From: Membranipora membranacea | Taxonomy: Eukaryota > Bryozoa > Gymnolaemata > Cheilostomatida > Membraniporidae | Direction of reading: 5' to 3' | Assembly (NCBI GenBank): GCA_914767715.1 | Contig: OU612067.1 | Location: 28,682,162 to 28,742,161 of the forward strand | Length of the DNA: 60,000 nt | Shown here: positions 11,463 to 25,400 of the stretch, piece by piece | Position numbering within the stretch: position 1 is the first letter of the stretch | Layout: every line of letters begins with the position of its first letter | Translations under genes and position numbers: made by a program | The notes under the pieces: generated by a model | What the model was told of the DNA's origin: nothing | What the model saw: the letters and a program-made list of their open reading frames with translations, nothing else | Database searches by the model: none

Positions 11463-14400
11463 TCATTCCCTTCTGAATAAAAACTTGTCGTCATCCAAAA
11501 GTTTGGCTAGTCTCTGATTGTAGGGTGCAAAGAAATCATCCAGAGCCTTCATCACATCATCACTGACTGGGTTCTTCTTTCCTTTGTTGAGGACATTCTC
11601 TGCCTCTTTCCCAGCAGCGCTGTACTGGAACGGTAATCCAAAATGCTTATATACCTTATCAATGGTGTCTACCTATAAGATCAGAGAAAGGTGGGAAAAT
11701 ATATCAACATATGTGAAAATCTTGTTGTCGGTTTTTGGACAAAAATACAAAGCATTATTACTGTTCAGCCTAATGTATTCTATCTGTAAAATTACAATTT
11801 ATCAAACACAGTCATGATGTGCAGTGATGACACAACTCTACCTGTTAATTGAATGATATGAATGAGAATAAAAATTATGCCAATAAAGTATTAAAAAAAA
11901 TTGAATTAAATTAATCACCATTTAGAACAGTTGTGACCTAAAGGATAACTTTCAGGCGTTCCCCCTCATAAATCAAAGGGAAAACACTCCAAATACTGGT
12001 TGAATCCAGCACCTCTACCAAATTTTACTTCAATTATCACTAGCATGTGATACTTTACTTAATAATGATAGTAAGGTAATATCTAAATAAAGATGAGAAA
12101 GTCAGTGAAAGCACATGATATATAATTTTACCTCAGATGTGCTATACTCTTCCATCGTTGTGACTATTATTTGATCTTTTGATATGAATTTTATGGCTTC
12201 CTCTATATAGGTCACATACAGACTGTGTTTGAGCAAATTCTGGAAATAAAATATAGTTTGGTACGCTGTTGATAAACGCGTGCATCTCAGAAGAGGGATG
12301 ACAATCACCATGGTTTTATGTTGCGATTTCGTAAGGATTTCGGGAGTTATCGATCCATGGGAATGACATTAAAGTGAACTTCCGCATGAACCGATCGATG
12401 CGAATACAGATATCGTATTAAATCACATTCTTCCATTAAGGCGGCGTGGCTGAATGGTTAACGCGGGAGACCGGGTTTCACGTCCCGGCCGCGGCAGATG
12501 TTTTCCGTGTTTTTTTCATCATTGAAATGGTTAGCATTCATAATTCGAGTGGAGTGGACCACAAATTTGAGGCATGGAACCATAGTGAATATGAACTGTG
12601 TCAATGACTCAGTGTTGGGCCACATGATTCACAGATACAGATACAGATGAATAGGAATTCATGAAGTCAGTAGATATGCTCAAAGTTTCAAAAAAAAATT
12701 TTTATGTTTACTTTGAAAACTTCCAACACAGCACTGTCACATAAATGTCATAGCATTATGACAACTTGTTACAAGTCGTGTGACCTGTGGGGAACCAGCG
12801 AGACAAGCAGATAAACAAATTCTAGAAGAACTTGTTTTATACGGCTATATTGCACATCCATCTTGAAACTTTGTATTATAATATGTTGATATTATTATTG
12901 TAAAATTTTGCAGGTAATGGACCAAATAGCCCCAGAGCATTGAGTGAAAACATTTGGGAAAAATTATGGGCGTATCATTATGCTCTCAGTTGTTATATTT
13001 TATAGAAATGAGGACCTGGAAACTAAAACTAACAAGGACAACATTGATATGACTCACAGGTAAATGACCATCATGTCCCTCACTCTGATACAAACAGCCG
13101 AGTTCTCCATACTTAGAGATACAATCCTCCATCTCCTTCAGCAGGCCCAGTAATAAGTACTCAGTAAATTCTGCACTAAACGCCTCATGGGCTATATCTT
13201 TGAATATCAAACCACCCTTATGCCAATGGAACAGATATGATATTGCTCTGGAAAGAAAAAACATGTTTGAAGTTGTGACTTTCAATGCAAACATTTCTTA
13301 GTTTTAATTTGCTAAGAAATGGATTGCTCCCAAATTTTACCCTGGTTAAGCCGGTTTTTGAAAAATTTCAAAATATCAACCTGCCTCTTAAATATAAATG
13401 GTGTCAGGTGATTTTATTCATTGTAAGACCAGGAATTCAGTCCTAACTCCCTGGTGAGACTTTGAAAATATCACATTTATTCTGGAGTTATCTGCGCATA
13501 TGGCAGTAATTTTCAATGGCATGCAAGGAACTTTTGCACAGAACAGTTTATAGAATAGAGACTGACCTATCAGTTGGATTTCTTATCTGGATATGATATC
13601 GGGTACTCGGCTCCGCCATGAAGCCCAGGTACTGGGCACCTGTAGACACTATTATATGGCTGTCATTTTTAGATCGGATTGAGCTTCCTAACAGGGAACC
13701 TGTTATATAAAAATAAAATATTGTAACATTGAAGGTGTGGGGTTGTTTCTCTTGAACACCTCCATATAAATATCAAACTTTTTTGGAACGAAATGCTGAG
13801 TAATGTACCTTCAATATGGTTACTCATCAGCGCATTATACTATTGCACTGATTACATTTTTCAGCTCTTCAAGGTATTATTCAGTAATACATACCCGGTC
13901 CATAGTGGTATAACTTTGTTATGTTACTTATAGATACATTATCAGGGTCCATCCCCAAACGGCGTCTAAAGGGATCCTCATATAGAGCTTCAAAATATTC
14001 CAGCGGACACATCTTATGATTTGAAAAATAATCCTACAAAGAATCGAAGACAGATATCAATAAACCCAGAGTTGTCTGCTCTTGCTGGATGGATCGCCCA
14101 GTACAGGGTAATCAGTTTGAGATGAAGCTTCTCAGCATAATCCTACAAAGAATGGAAGACGAATTATATCAACCAACATAGAGTGACCTTTGATTTTTGG
14201 TATAAAATATACGCCATGGTCTACGCCCAGCAATATAATCAGTGATTTTTTAAGCACTGGACATCAATTTTCTTTTCGTGATACGTTTTAGATCCGCCCT
14301 AAATCTTCATTTTGATTCATAACGCTACCGCTTTTAACAAAATTCCTCAACATCTTCATTCATCAACAACCACATATACATTAAATTTGCATTGTCAATC

Positions 14401-17070
14401 ATTAGTTTTCGTTGAATTGAGTTGTATTCCTTGATTTAGTTGTGGTTGCTTTTTGTTTTTTTTGCACTTCCAAGTGAACATTTTCTTCGGATGATGATTG
14501 ACACAATAGAAATGTATATATAATACATATATATACATTTTCATTGCATCAATCATCATCAGAAGAATATTTTCATATGAGCTATTTGCCCACATTGAGA
14601 GAATTCAGCGGTACATGATATAATAATATAATAATATTATATCATGTAACATGTAATGTGGGCAAATAGTTCATGTGAATTATTATCTCCTAAAAGTTTA
14701 TACTGGGCTAATGGCCAATTGATGCAATATATAAATGTATATATATTTATTTATATATATGTCATTGTCATGAACCGACTACCATTGAGCTGCCTCAACA
14801 TGGGAAAATAGTGAATTGTTATATCCTAAAAGTTTTTACTGGGCTACTGACTATGTTTGTCAATGATACTGGTAACTAACAATTAAAAATAATTATAGTT
14901 TTACAGCTCATCTGTCTGATATTGCATGCTGAATCAGTAAACAAATTTATGTTGAAATCACTAGTTGCACTGCATATAAATTTTATTTAATGATAGTCTT
15001 GTCTTGTCTTCAATGGGGGATAATACAAATGATTGTATTATCAGAGTACAGGTACAGGTACCCATAGTACTCAGAGGCCCCGGAAAGCAAATTTGCTCTT
15101 GCATCTAATGGTTATCAAACTTGCATGGCTGACGAATGAAGTCAAAAAAATCTGGAACCTCAATGCGTATTTTGGTTTCCTGGTTGACAGATGGTTTTAC
15201 AGAAAGCTCATCTGTCTGATATTGCTTGCTGAATCAATTACAAATTTATGCTGAGATTACTAGTGGCACTGCATAAATAAATTTTATTTAATGAAAGTTA
15301 AAGACAGACTACATCCTACGAGTTTGAGGCCATAAAAGACCTCCTTAGGAGTAGAGGAAAAATTCAGAATCAGCCATTGGTCCTGACACATTGACGCAAT
15401 AGAGTGAGAAGCTATAGATTTATATTTGTTAAATGAACTCTTGGTATGATATGAATTCATGTAATCTGATATAAAATGAACTTTGGCGTGGCATTGATGT
15501 CTAAGATTTTGTGAATCGGCTTCAGATCACATCTTTAGTAAACCTATTGCTAACTGATCAGAAAATAACCTTACACTTCACTGATTGTTTGACAGTTCGA
15601 CCATTCATCAAAAAGTGTGCTTTGGAGCAGTAACATGAGCTATTTTCTTGCCAAAATTTATTAGTGTATCTACACTATTTGCTTGGCAGTGATTTCCTGC
15701 TCCAAAAGAGGGCGTTCCGCTCTATGACCTATATCAACATCATTTCTACCACCTCAGTGCCACAAAAAACACAACCATTATAGTGTATTGACACAGTCTC
15801 TTATGAACAGCAGCCACAAATTGACTTGTTATGATATCTGTCTTGCCTTTCTCCAACACAATATACAAATAATCTGAACAGAAACCTGCCTGCAGTGTCT
15901 TATAATGGTTTGCAGATCGAGGGTGCTGGGGGCTGAAACAATCAACCTTGAAAACTTGCTTAGTGGGACTCGAACCCACAACTCCTGCGGCACCAATCGC
16001 AAATTGCGCCATCTCACCATCCCCAAAAAAGAATGGGTTGATGGCGTTTATTAGATAGCCCGCTAATCACTACTTGGAGTGGTGTTCTCTCATCCCACAG
16101 CACATTCCATTCCACCATCGCCAATCCATGAAACACAGGGTATGTGTAAGGGTTAATGGCCTTACATGGCCCATTGCTGAGACCCCTTGCAGTGAGGCTT
16201 TAGCTGTCTTTCCATGAGTCAGTTAGTAGACAAGGACACAGGACAGCTATACATTTGTTATTATAGAAGCTACGGGTCAGACAGAATAAAGAACATTTTT
16301 GTCAGTGCATTATTTACGTACATCTAATACCATATCCTAATGGCAGGACAGTAAGTTGTTCTCCGACATGATCCTAAGTCTGACTGAATATCGGCAGCTC
16401 ATTACTGTCAATATTGGCAAATTTTTCTCACAATTGAAGAAAAAACAGTTAATAATTATTGCGGTGTGGTGGAATTCTCAGAGTGCAGACACAGAAATCA
16501 ATATTATTCAAGGATGTATTCAGCGTTTTGTTTTTTACTTACCCCTGACCGATGTCCGCGCTGCCCGAATTTGTTAAGTAAGTCTTTGGTCTTCAGAAAC
16601 CAGTGAGATAAATCGGTTGAGCCGCACTTCCTGACTCCAATCAAGTGAAAATCTTCAAAGCATCTCAACTTTGCCCTCCCTTTTGCGATATCGGTATTTG
16701 TAACTGGTTGGTGACAAACTTTACCGACATTGCACTTTCCCCAGCATCTAGCTGTGTACTCAGTGAGGTATCGCGGCCGAGGACAGTTAGATAGATCCCT
16801 GTAGATGATTGTCACTGGAGGTTTGGATTTCTTGTACGGAATTAGGTGTTCCTCTGAATTCCCAACTATTGCAGATAATGTTTTCAGGTGAGCTGACTCC
16901 AGAACAGCCTCCAGACGAGAATCTATCACTTGAGATATCAAAGTTGAGGTCCTCTCCGAAAGTTGAATATATTTTGATGATGAAGCAAAATATACAAGCA
17001 CCACAAATAATGAGAAAGTAATCAAAGCAAAAAGCATTTTAGACTTGAACACAACGCTCGGCCGCATCAT
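11463..17070 (-). CDS. Sulfotransferase copy B (CHST15-like), complete
   Basis: Complete minus-strand gene. Exons: 16543-17070 (528), 13895-14033 (139), 13567-13699 (133), 13058-13247 (190), 12132-12239 (108), 11463-11672 (210 with TGA). The sum is 1,308 bp, an exact multiple of three, giving 435 aa. Type II topology: short basic N-terminus, helix at about 12-29, stem to about 90, then the catalytic domain. The 5'-PSB loop is GVRKCGSTDL (145-154) and the 3'-PB motif is RNPTDRAIS (262-270). The C-terminus ends in a basic run (KFLFRRE). The protein is shorter than vertebrate CHST15 enzymes (about 560 aa), mostly through a short stem. A segment that usually follows the 5'-PSB loop (a KExHWW-like stretch) is not evident, so either the family lacks it or an in-phase exon in intron 1 was missed. 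The start is the first of two adjacent ATGs; 5'UTR sequence is conserved with A and C. Confidence 0.82.
12441..12650 (+). mobile_element. tRNA-derived SINE-like element in copy B intron 4
   Basis: The head GGCGTGGCTGAATGGTTAAC carries a good box A and D-arm, then a T-arm-like CCGGG...CCCGG stem, but the anticodon arm is missing. A poly-T and about 130 bp of body follow, ending in CAGATACAGATACAGATG, a simple-repeat tail typical of SINEs. Copy C intron 4 lacks it. No full tRNA can be folded. Confidence 0.5.
14480..14680. repeat. Cluster of nested inverted repeats, copy B intron 1
   Basis: Counterpart of the copy A cluster with the same two hairpins; small differences lie in the AT-rich centre. 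Copy C intron 1 does not show it. Confidence 0.5.
15760..16025 (-). mobile_element. tRNA-derived SINE relic in copy B intron 1
   Basis: Same element as in copy A, with box A at 16000-16011 and box B at 15966-15976 on the minus strand. Shared position shows that it was inserted before the A/B duplication. Confidence 0.5.
16340..16450. repeat. About 110-bp insertion specific to copy B intron 1
   Basis: Copy A reads straight through CCTAATAATTATTGCGG (8220-8235), whereas copy B has about 110 extra bases between the matching halves, with TAAT at both edges. It is probably a small MITE inserted after the A/B split. Confidence 0.45.
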
Positions 17071-19404
17071 TCTGTTACCAGCTTCCTTGAAGATACACTC
17101 TCAAATAATAATCAGGTATCAAAGTATGAAGAGGGTTGATCCAGTGACAATTGCATGCTCCTAACAACCCAATAATATGATAGTTTTTATAGCCTCAGGT
17201 TTAGAAGTTTTTAGAGCCTATCAAATCTTTTCAATGTTGTGATTGGATCAAAATTCTTTTATTTAATTTAGCCTTCCTACAATGTTGCATTCTGAGATCG
17301 CTGGTGGCCCAATCACAATCCTGGTAGCGACATAATGGGTTGTAAATAAATGCAATGCCCGATCTTTACTGTAGTTTTACATCTATAATGGTCATATATC
17401 ATTAGCCTTATGATACTTTGTCCCCAGAAGGAACAAACTCCGCCCAACAATCAACCAAATTCACATGTTCCTGTAAATGGATAGTGAAAGTGAACGGCAA
17501 ATATTATAAGGTCAGTTAAGACCTACCAATCAGGCTTTGTTTTTAATAAAATTTGATGAGCCGTGGTTTATGTTCACACATGTACATGCATGTGTGTGGC
17601 TGTTCATCTGGTACACATAATAATCTCCTAGCCAATAGCTGCTTCCTGCCATATGTCGACTACGCTGACCAATCGTGACTATGTTAGGTGCTCTGTTCTT
17701 CATGCTGAATTTATGTGCATCAACCATAGACAGTCTGCCTTGATCAGTTTAAAATTATTTTCTACCTCAAAAAGTTGTTGAAAATGAAACATCCAATTTA
17801 TAACAAGAAATTTCGTAATTTAAAGAAATTCTCAGATGGACAATCTGATCAAAATTGAAATCTAAACAAACCTGGGCTGTGGACAAAAAAACGATGATAG
17901 CATGAATGATTCTACACAAATAATTGAAAACACAACCTCATCAATTTAGTGCCTCACTTCAGCTGTAAAAGGTGTCATGTCTTTAAAGGAAGTGGGACCG
18001 TGTCGTAGCTTTTATCTACTTCCGTATTCCGCAAGCAGAGTCATGTCTAGGGACCATTTAGCCTATGGTATCAACTGATTCATTTCCATTCTCTACCTTG
18101 GAAGCGCAGGTTATCCCCTCCTTGATGTTGAAAGGATAACTCTTGATTTATCGTTTAATTTGACAAAAAATAAAACATGGTAAGGTAATCAGATGACTCA
18201 CTGAGGAAAAGTCACATGGGGATGTAAATTAATAGATATATATCATAGATTTTGTAACAAATTGCTAAGTGTGAGAGATTGATATCTCATAATTCATGTA
18301 AGCCTTTCTTTCAATTACAGGTCATAGCAAGAAGAGTGAATGTCCAATTGTCACACATGGATTTTCAACCTTTTAGAGGTTACGCGCCCCACAGTTTCTG
18401 CAGACTAAACCAAATGTCATTCACCACTGCTCCATTTCTGATCTAAATCTATTACTTGTGTTTTTGTTGGAAAACGATACCCAGCCATATACCCATGAAT
18501 ACTAATATTCAGTCGAAGTGGTTGGTATGTTATGCTATTACTTAAAGCCAATTTTGCAAAATGAAATAACTTGTCTCCTTTCACCTCTGACTATATTTAA
18601 CCAATTGTCCAAGAGATGTCTCAATGCGCTGATTAGTTGCTGAGCGTTGCATGTTGCGGGTGAAATCAAAGCTGGAAGTAATCAATGAAGCTGGTTTAAA
18701 AAACAGTGTTGTGGGTAGATTGTCAATTTGAAACCTATCACCTTCTTTGCTTGATTTGTTAGAGTTTGACAATCTTATTGACACGGATAGTGTTGGGATT
18801 CCTCAGACTCGTCTCAGTGGAGTCGGTGCTGGAGCAGGTTTCAATCTTTTTAATCTTCTACTGTGTATCAGGGGATCAGGGGATCATGGTATACATCATG
18901 GCCAGCAACAACTCTCGATAAAAAACAATCCTCAGAAAAGATAAGTTAATGGCTGAATTTGGTGAAATAGTGCTCAGGTCCTTACACAGTTATTCTGAAT
19001 TAGGTACCAGGTGGAGTGTAGTCTTAGTTTTTACACTCAAAATACGACCCTCACTAATGTTGAATAGCATTTCTCCACTATTAGTTTTGTTCGCTTCGTT
19101 GGCTATCTAAGTACAAAAATATCTCACGCAAACATAATATACGGAAAATTAAAATATCCTTGAGAGAAACTACTCATTACAATGGTAGTAAGAATAAGTG
19201 GTAGAGCAGGTTATTACCATGTAATGTTATATATTATAATTATCATTATATCACATCAAATATATCATATGAAAAAACGAGGGAATATATAGATTTATAA
19301 CAACATATATATATATTTATATACATTTGTTTGTATGTAATATGTATGTATATATATCATAATGCATAACATATATATTGTATTCTTTTATTACTAATTT
19401 CTTT
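17071..19404. other. Spacer between copies B and C
   Basis: Promoter side of copy B and the junction into the 3' end of copy C. It is alignable with 8844-11100 over most of its length with several small indels. No gene was seen. Confidence 0.6.
19387..19392 (-). terminator. Poly(A) signal AATAAA of copy C
   Basis: Minus-strand AATAAA close behind the copy C stop, at the position equivalent to that in copy B. The implied 3'UTR is very short unless a more distal signal is used. Confidence 0.55.
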
Positions 19405-22400
19405 TCATTCCCTTCTGAATAAAAACTTGTCGTCATCCATAAGTTTGGCTAGTCTCTGATTGTAGGGTGCAAAGAAATCATCCAGAGCTTTCATCACATC
19501 ATCACTGACTGGGTTCTTCTTTCCTTTGTTGAGGACATTCTCTGCCTCTTTCCCAGCAGCGCTGTGCTGGAACGGTAATCCAAAATGCTTATATACCTTA
19601 TCAATGGTGTCTACCTATAAGATCAGAGAAAGGTGGGAAAATATATCAACATATGTGAAAATCTTGTTGTCGGTTTTTCGGACAAAAATACAAAGCAACA
19701 TCACTGACTCTGCCTCAAGTCTCCTTTCTGTACATTGTATCAACTAAGGTAGACGACTAGCTGTGATGACTTAACACTACCTGTTGATGGATGGAAACGG
19801 AAATATCGACACCATTTGGAACAATTGTGATTTTAGGAGAATTCAATAAATTGAGAGAACAACACTCCCAAACATGATGAGATCAAACAAAGCTGATACC
19901 GATACTACCACTGCCACAACTGGCATAATACCACATATTGAAGTAGAGTAAAATAATAAAATAAAAATACAGACTGCAATGAGAAAGTCAATGACAGCAC
20001 GTGTTTTATAGTTTTACCTCAGATGTGCTATACTCTTCCATCGTCGTGACTATTATTTGATCTTTTGATATGAATCTCATGGCTTCCTCTATATAGATCA
20101 CATACAGACTGTGTTTGAGCAAATTCTGAAAATAAAATATAGAACTTATATTATATTGATTACAAATGTGTGAATTTTTAGTGGATGATAATTGCTGTTG
20201 CTGACAAAAAACCATGTCAGGAACTAAAAGGCCAATGTCAACGGCCGACGGTCAATGAATTAAGTCTGCAGAGTTTGGAGAGATTTTGGGCCATGTGATT
20301 AATCCCTACTAGGACTCTGTAGGATTAGGAATCACAAACACTTACATCAATGTAAGCCGGGTATGGTTTTAGTTGAGTTTTTGTTTCTTCAAACACTGCG
20401 GTGTGTGAGCCCCAGCAGCAGTTTATAAATGTCAAGATACTGCAAGTCTCCTCCTTTGGTCCCAATCATAGGCCTCAACGCCCGTCAAAAGACTTAAGCG
20501 TGCCACCGGAACCAGTGGTACTTTTGATCCACATAATGTATAAATGAACTAAGTTGAGTTGTTATATCCTATAGAAAAGAGGAGATGACTCACAGGTAAA
20601 TGACCATCATGTCCCTCACTCTGATACAAACAGCCGAGTTCTCCATACTTAAATATACAATCCTCCATCTCCTTCAGCAGTCCCAGTAATAAGTACTCAG
20701 TAAACTCTGCACTAAACGCCTCATGGCTAATATCTTTGAATATCAAACCACCCTTATGCCAATGGAACAGATATGATATTGCCCTGAAAAAATATAAAAT
20801 TAGTGTCCATCAAATCTGACTTCGATTCAGAAAATTTTAGGTTCAGCATTACCCCTGCGAACCAATGAATTGCTCCCAAACCCTACACTGACTAAGCCGT
20901 AGATTTAATGTACAATAATACTTCCAGCTTTAATACAAAATGACGATATGGTGACATTATTCATTGTTAGATTAAAAAAAAGGCTCATAATTTTGTGTTA
21001 TCTGATCAGATCAAAACAAAGGGATGATTGTATTCTATGACGACCCAAAGTTCTCTAGAGTAGACTCCTTTGTCTTCTAGCTGCGATAATGTGGAGGGTG
21101 GAGGGGGAGGGTTGGTGGTAATAGAGTAGAAGTTATGGGGTATAACTTTAAAGATTATGATTAGTCTGGTTGAGTCGTAGGGCTCCCTTGTATGGTTTAG
21201 TCAACTTGTAGGACTGTTCCTTGTGGTTTAGTTGTAGGACAGTTTATAGAATAGAGACTGACCTATCAGTTGGATTTCTTATCTGGATATGATACCGGGT
21301 ACTCGGCTTCGCCATGAAGCCCAGGTACTGGGCACCTGTAGACACTATTATATGGCTGTCATTTTTAGATTGGATGGAGCTTCCTAACAGAGAACCTGTT
21401 ATATAAAAAATATGCTTTCGTAAATCACATATTGCTTTGACTCTTCGTAGTCAGTGAGATACTTTATCCTGAAGTCTATCCGCCTGCCTCGACAGGAGTT
21501 TGAACCATGTTCCTTGTAGTCAGCACTGAAAAGCTCTTGTATAGCGACTATCACTTGCAAATTTATATCAAACATTATCTGGGTGTAAGATTTGAGTGTA
21601 CCCGCAATATGGTTACTCAATAGCACTATAATTCTTAGCTTTGAAACTCAAGGCATTATTTAGTAATACATACCCGGTCCATAGTGGTATAACTTTGTTA
21701 TGTTACTTATAGATACATTATCAGGGTCCATCCCCAAACGGCGTCTATAGGGATCCTCATATAGAGCTTCAAAATATTCCAGCGGACACATCTTATGGTT
21801 TGAAAAACAATCCTACAAAGAATCGAAGACAGATATCAATAAACCCAGAGTTGTTTGCTCTTGCCGGATCGCACAGTACAGGGTAAATGGTGTGGGATGA
21901 AGCTTCTCGCCATCAAAGAATGAATTGATTATTATGGCATTCTTAGGAATTATTCCGGTCATGTTTGTTTTGTCTGTGACAAGATGTTTGTGAATATAGT
22001 AGGTGGCTCATTTGGCAGTAAAGAATCATTATGTCGGACTGTCACTTTAATGTTGCCACAAACAAGAATTCTTGTTACAGACAGTCAACCCATCCAAGCA
22101 TTTTGGGGTTCAAGGATCGGGAGAATTTGCGTTCCAAAAGAATTATTGAGATTGGTGTAGGCCTCTGAACAATTTTGCGTAGTTATGGCTTCTCAGTCAA
22201 TCTACACTTTTAAGATTTATGTTTTTGAAAAAGTGGTAGGGCCACCGCGGCAGCGCCTCCTCTCTCTCCCTCCCCACCCACCTATCAAACAGCTACGATT
22301 ATCTGATATATAGTAAACCCTATACTTGAATTAAATAACCCTCAAAAACAAAAGTCAACGAACAGTTTGCAGAAGATTGTGAAATTGCCTACGATTTGTT

Positions 22401-25400
22401 CTGTGAAAGCTCTCAGCAGGGTGCGATATAAACGCACCAAATCTACCAAAAATCATTGCCAGCAAAAAAAAACATAAGTGTGGATTGAGTTTTTGTCTGA
22501 ATTTTAGAAGATTGTTGTGGATTTTGTCACAATTTGGGTGGATTGATGAGATCAAAAGGTATTGTTAGGGTTTGTGAAGTATAACAAGTTACCTAATTTT
22601 AGTCGAGTGCGCAATTTTTGTATGGAGTGTCTAGGAATCATCATGTATATATTGTAATTTTAGCCTCATAAAAAGTTTACAAGGCATCTCTTTTTTAAGG
22701 TACCATGCTGCTCAATTATCTGAGAAACAGGTCTTACTTTTAGATAGCCACCATTTAGTTTTACCCCATGGTTTTGGGTAGCTTTTATGTAGGTATCAGG
22801 TAATTTCATCATTAATGTATTATTTTAAGGTGGCCCTTGTTAATTATACCAAGACTCCTTTATTTATAGGTAGCCGGTCGATTAATTGAGAAGTATAATT
22901 TATTTATAGGCAGCTGCTTCCTGAATTTCCAAAACAAGGAGTGCAGAATTGAGTCATGTGATTGTACATTAGTCATTATGGTTAAGAGGAGCTGATGTCG
23001 AGAGGATCTGTGGCACTGTCAGTAAGGGAAGACAAATCAGATGCTATTCAAGGCATGTCAGACAAAGACTTATGATAATGTATCATGACCTTTTTTGGCA
23101 TTTATTGTTTTACATGCTATTACCTCTGTCTTGTGTGAATATGTTGTTTTGAAAGGACACTCTAATAATATTCATCATTAAGAACCATGAACATTTGGTA
23201 GCTAGTAAATAGGGGTGGGACCGAACAGGGTAAGGCAACCTCAAATGGGATGTCAATCCCAGTCCGTATCACCGACAACACATCTCACAATTCACAAGAG
23301 GGCACAATAATGTAAGGTAAGGTAAGGTAATGTAAGGTTCTAACACATAATATGCTATTATTAATTATGACTATTACAGCCTCAGATAATATCCCCAGAT
23401 AATAACCCCTAACATCACATATTATGTGATGTTAGCTGTCACACTGTTATGTAAGGCTGTAATAGTCTAATCGAATCATAACTTGGAAAGAAAGCCTTCA
23501 GCCCAGTATTAGCAAGACAACATGTCTCAAGTTCAGCAGAAAAAAAACCCTTCCATCAAATGTAAACAGCAACACTTTATCTATGAGAAAGGTATTGAAG
23601 GCCTACTGTATGACAAGTGCTGATAAGTGTTGATCAAAAACACATCACAAAAAATTAGTGATAACTAGGTGTAAGTCTAAACCTTTTCTCACCCCTCAAA
23701 ATGTATCACAGATTCATGGCCTGGAATATCCATCCCCAGGACCACAACTGCTACACACCGTTACATAACATAAGTTACTGGAGATATTTCCAGTCATGTG
23801 TTGAATATTGCATTTTTTTCTGATTGTTAAAATTTTGCTTAGGTCCTGACCTATGAATACAGTATTCTAGAGTGAAAACTGGTCTTATTATACAGGAGTT
23901 AGAAGAATCATTATCGTAAAAAATTACTCATTTTGCTGATCAGGACAATTTAAAATAGGGATAGACAGGCTAACTTAAAATAATTCTAGCCTCAGCTTTC
24001 ACTAGCCGCTGTTTCTTGTTTATATCATACATTCTTTTGTTCTCGCATTAAAATACAACAAAAGAGTTTATCGATTGCAGTTGACATTCACTCTGCGCTT
24101 GGTCAGCGCTTGGTCAGGGTGAAATATCAATTGTTACCCATGTATTCATAAAATTTCTGAGGTCACATTTTTGTGTACTTTGACAATTGTGCTTTTGAAC
24201 ACTGCTAACAAGTGTGTTAGCAAATGTGTTGTCTCTGGGTCTTTCAATAAGAAAGAGCGATGCATTACTAAAGCAAGTTATCACTATCACATCACTCAAA
24301 ATTATCACTCACTTGGTCTTTCAATTAGACAAAATCACTTCCAAATCACTCACTTAGAATGTATATAGTTCCATCATTGAGTGAGTGATCTGAAAGCGAG
24401 AGCCCTAGCAGGTATCACTCACTCACTGAGTGAGCGATATGATTGCGATTTTGGCTGTTTCTAATTGAAAGACCCCCCCCCCCCTGATTAGCATCACATT
24501 GGCTAGGGTGCATTGGAACTAAAAACGAATAGAAATCTACTGGATTTCAAAAAGTAGATAATAATCTAGATTTTAGATATTAGCGATTTCACCTTTAAAA
24601 CTGTGGGTAACAGAGATAAACCAACTAAGCCCAAATTAATTGTGTGGCATAAATGCCATTAATACTAATAATAATTCTCATACTCTGTAGCAGTGTAGCA
24701 GCTTGACGCTATGCGTAACATCAAACATTGGTGGTATATTCTCAATGTTTTGAGCTAAGCGGCAGCGCTGGTTTAGGAAGCTACAGGCAGATAGTTAGAC
24801 TGACGCAAAATAGTCATTCCTATACTTGAAGCCGTCAGATAATATCATAATTGCAAGATAAGTTGTGGGTGATTGGATGAAGCAAGGAGAAAGCTAGAAC
24901 AGTAGATATAATATAGAATTATAAATCACAGATGATACTTGATGGGAAGCTGTAACGCATGCTATTCTAAAATAATCAGACAATAAATAACCTTGATCCA
25001 GCCCAACTGACTTCCCAATCACCATATTTCCATGTAAATTTTGTGCTCTCCTCTTGACTCGCCCTAGAAAACTGCATCTGTACTCATGGGCTGAAGTCAA
25101 GCTGAAACTTCAAAGACATTTGCGAAGGCAGAACTTGAAACTGGGTCTCCTGATCTGCAGGCTCTGATGCTAACCGCATAGCTGTAGCGCAAGCTACTCA
25201 GCTTGAGCTGGATCTTTGAGCTCAAAACGAATCGGGACGAGTCATGGCTCGAACAGCCCCAAAGTTTGCACTGCTCGATCCTATCCTCAATCAGATCTCA
25301 AACTATTCTACCTGCAGCTTTCAGCCACAGAGGGGTCATGTGTAATAATGACAGTTATAGTTAACTACTCTTACAACTACTACAGAGCAAAACAACACCC

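Noticed and set aside
21399-21626. Open frame of 75 codons in intron 2 of copy C as an extra exon
   Set aside because: Exons 2 and 3 already join in frame without it, the equivalent region of A and B is not open, and it begins inside the acceptor tract of exon 3.
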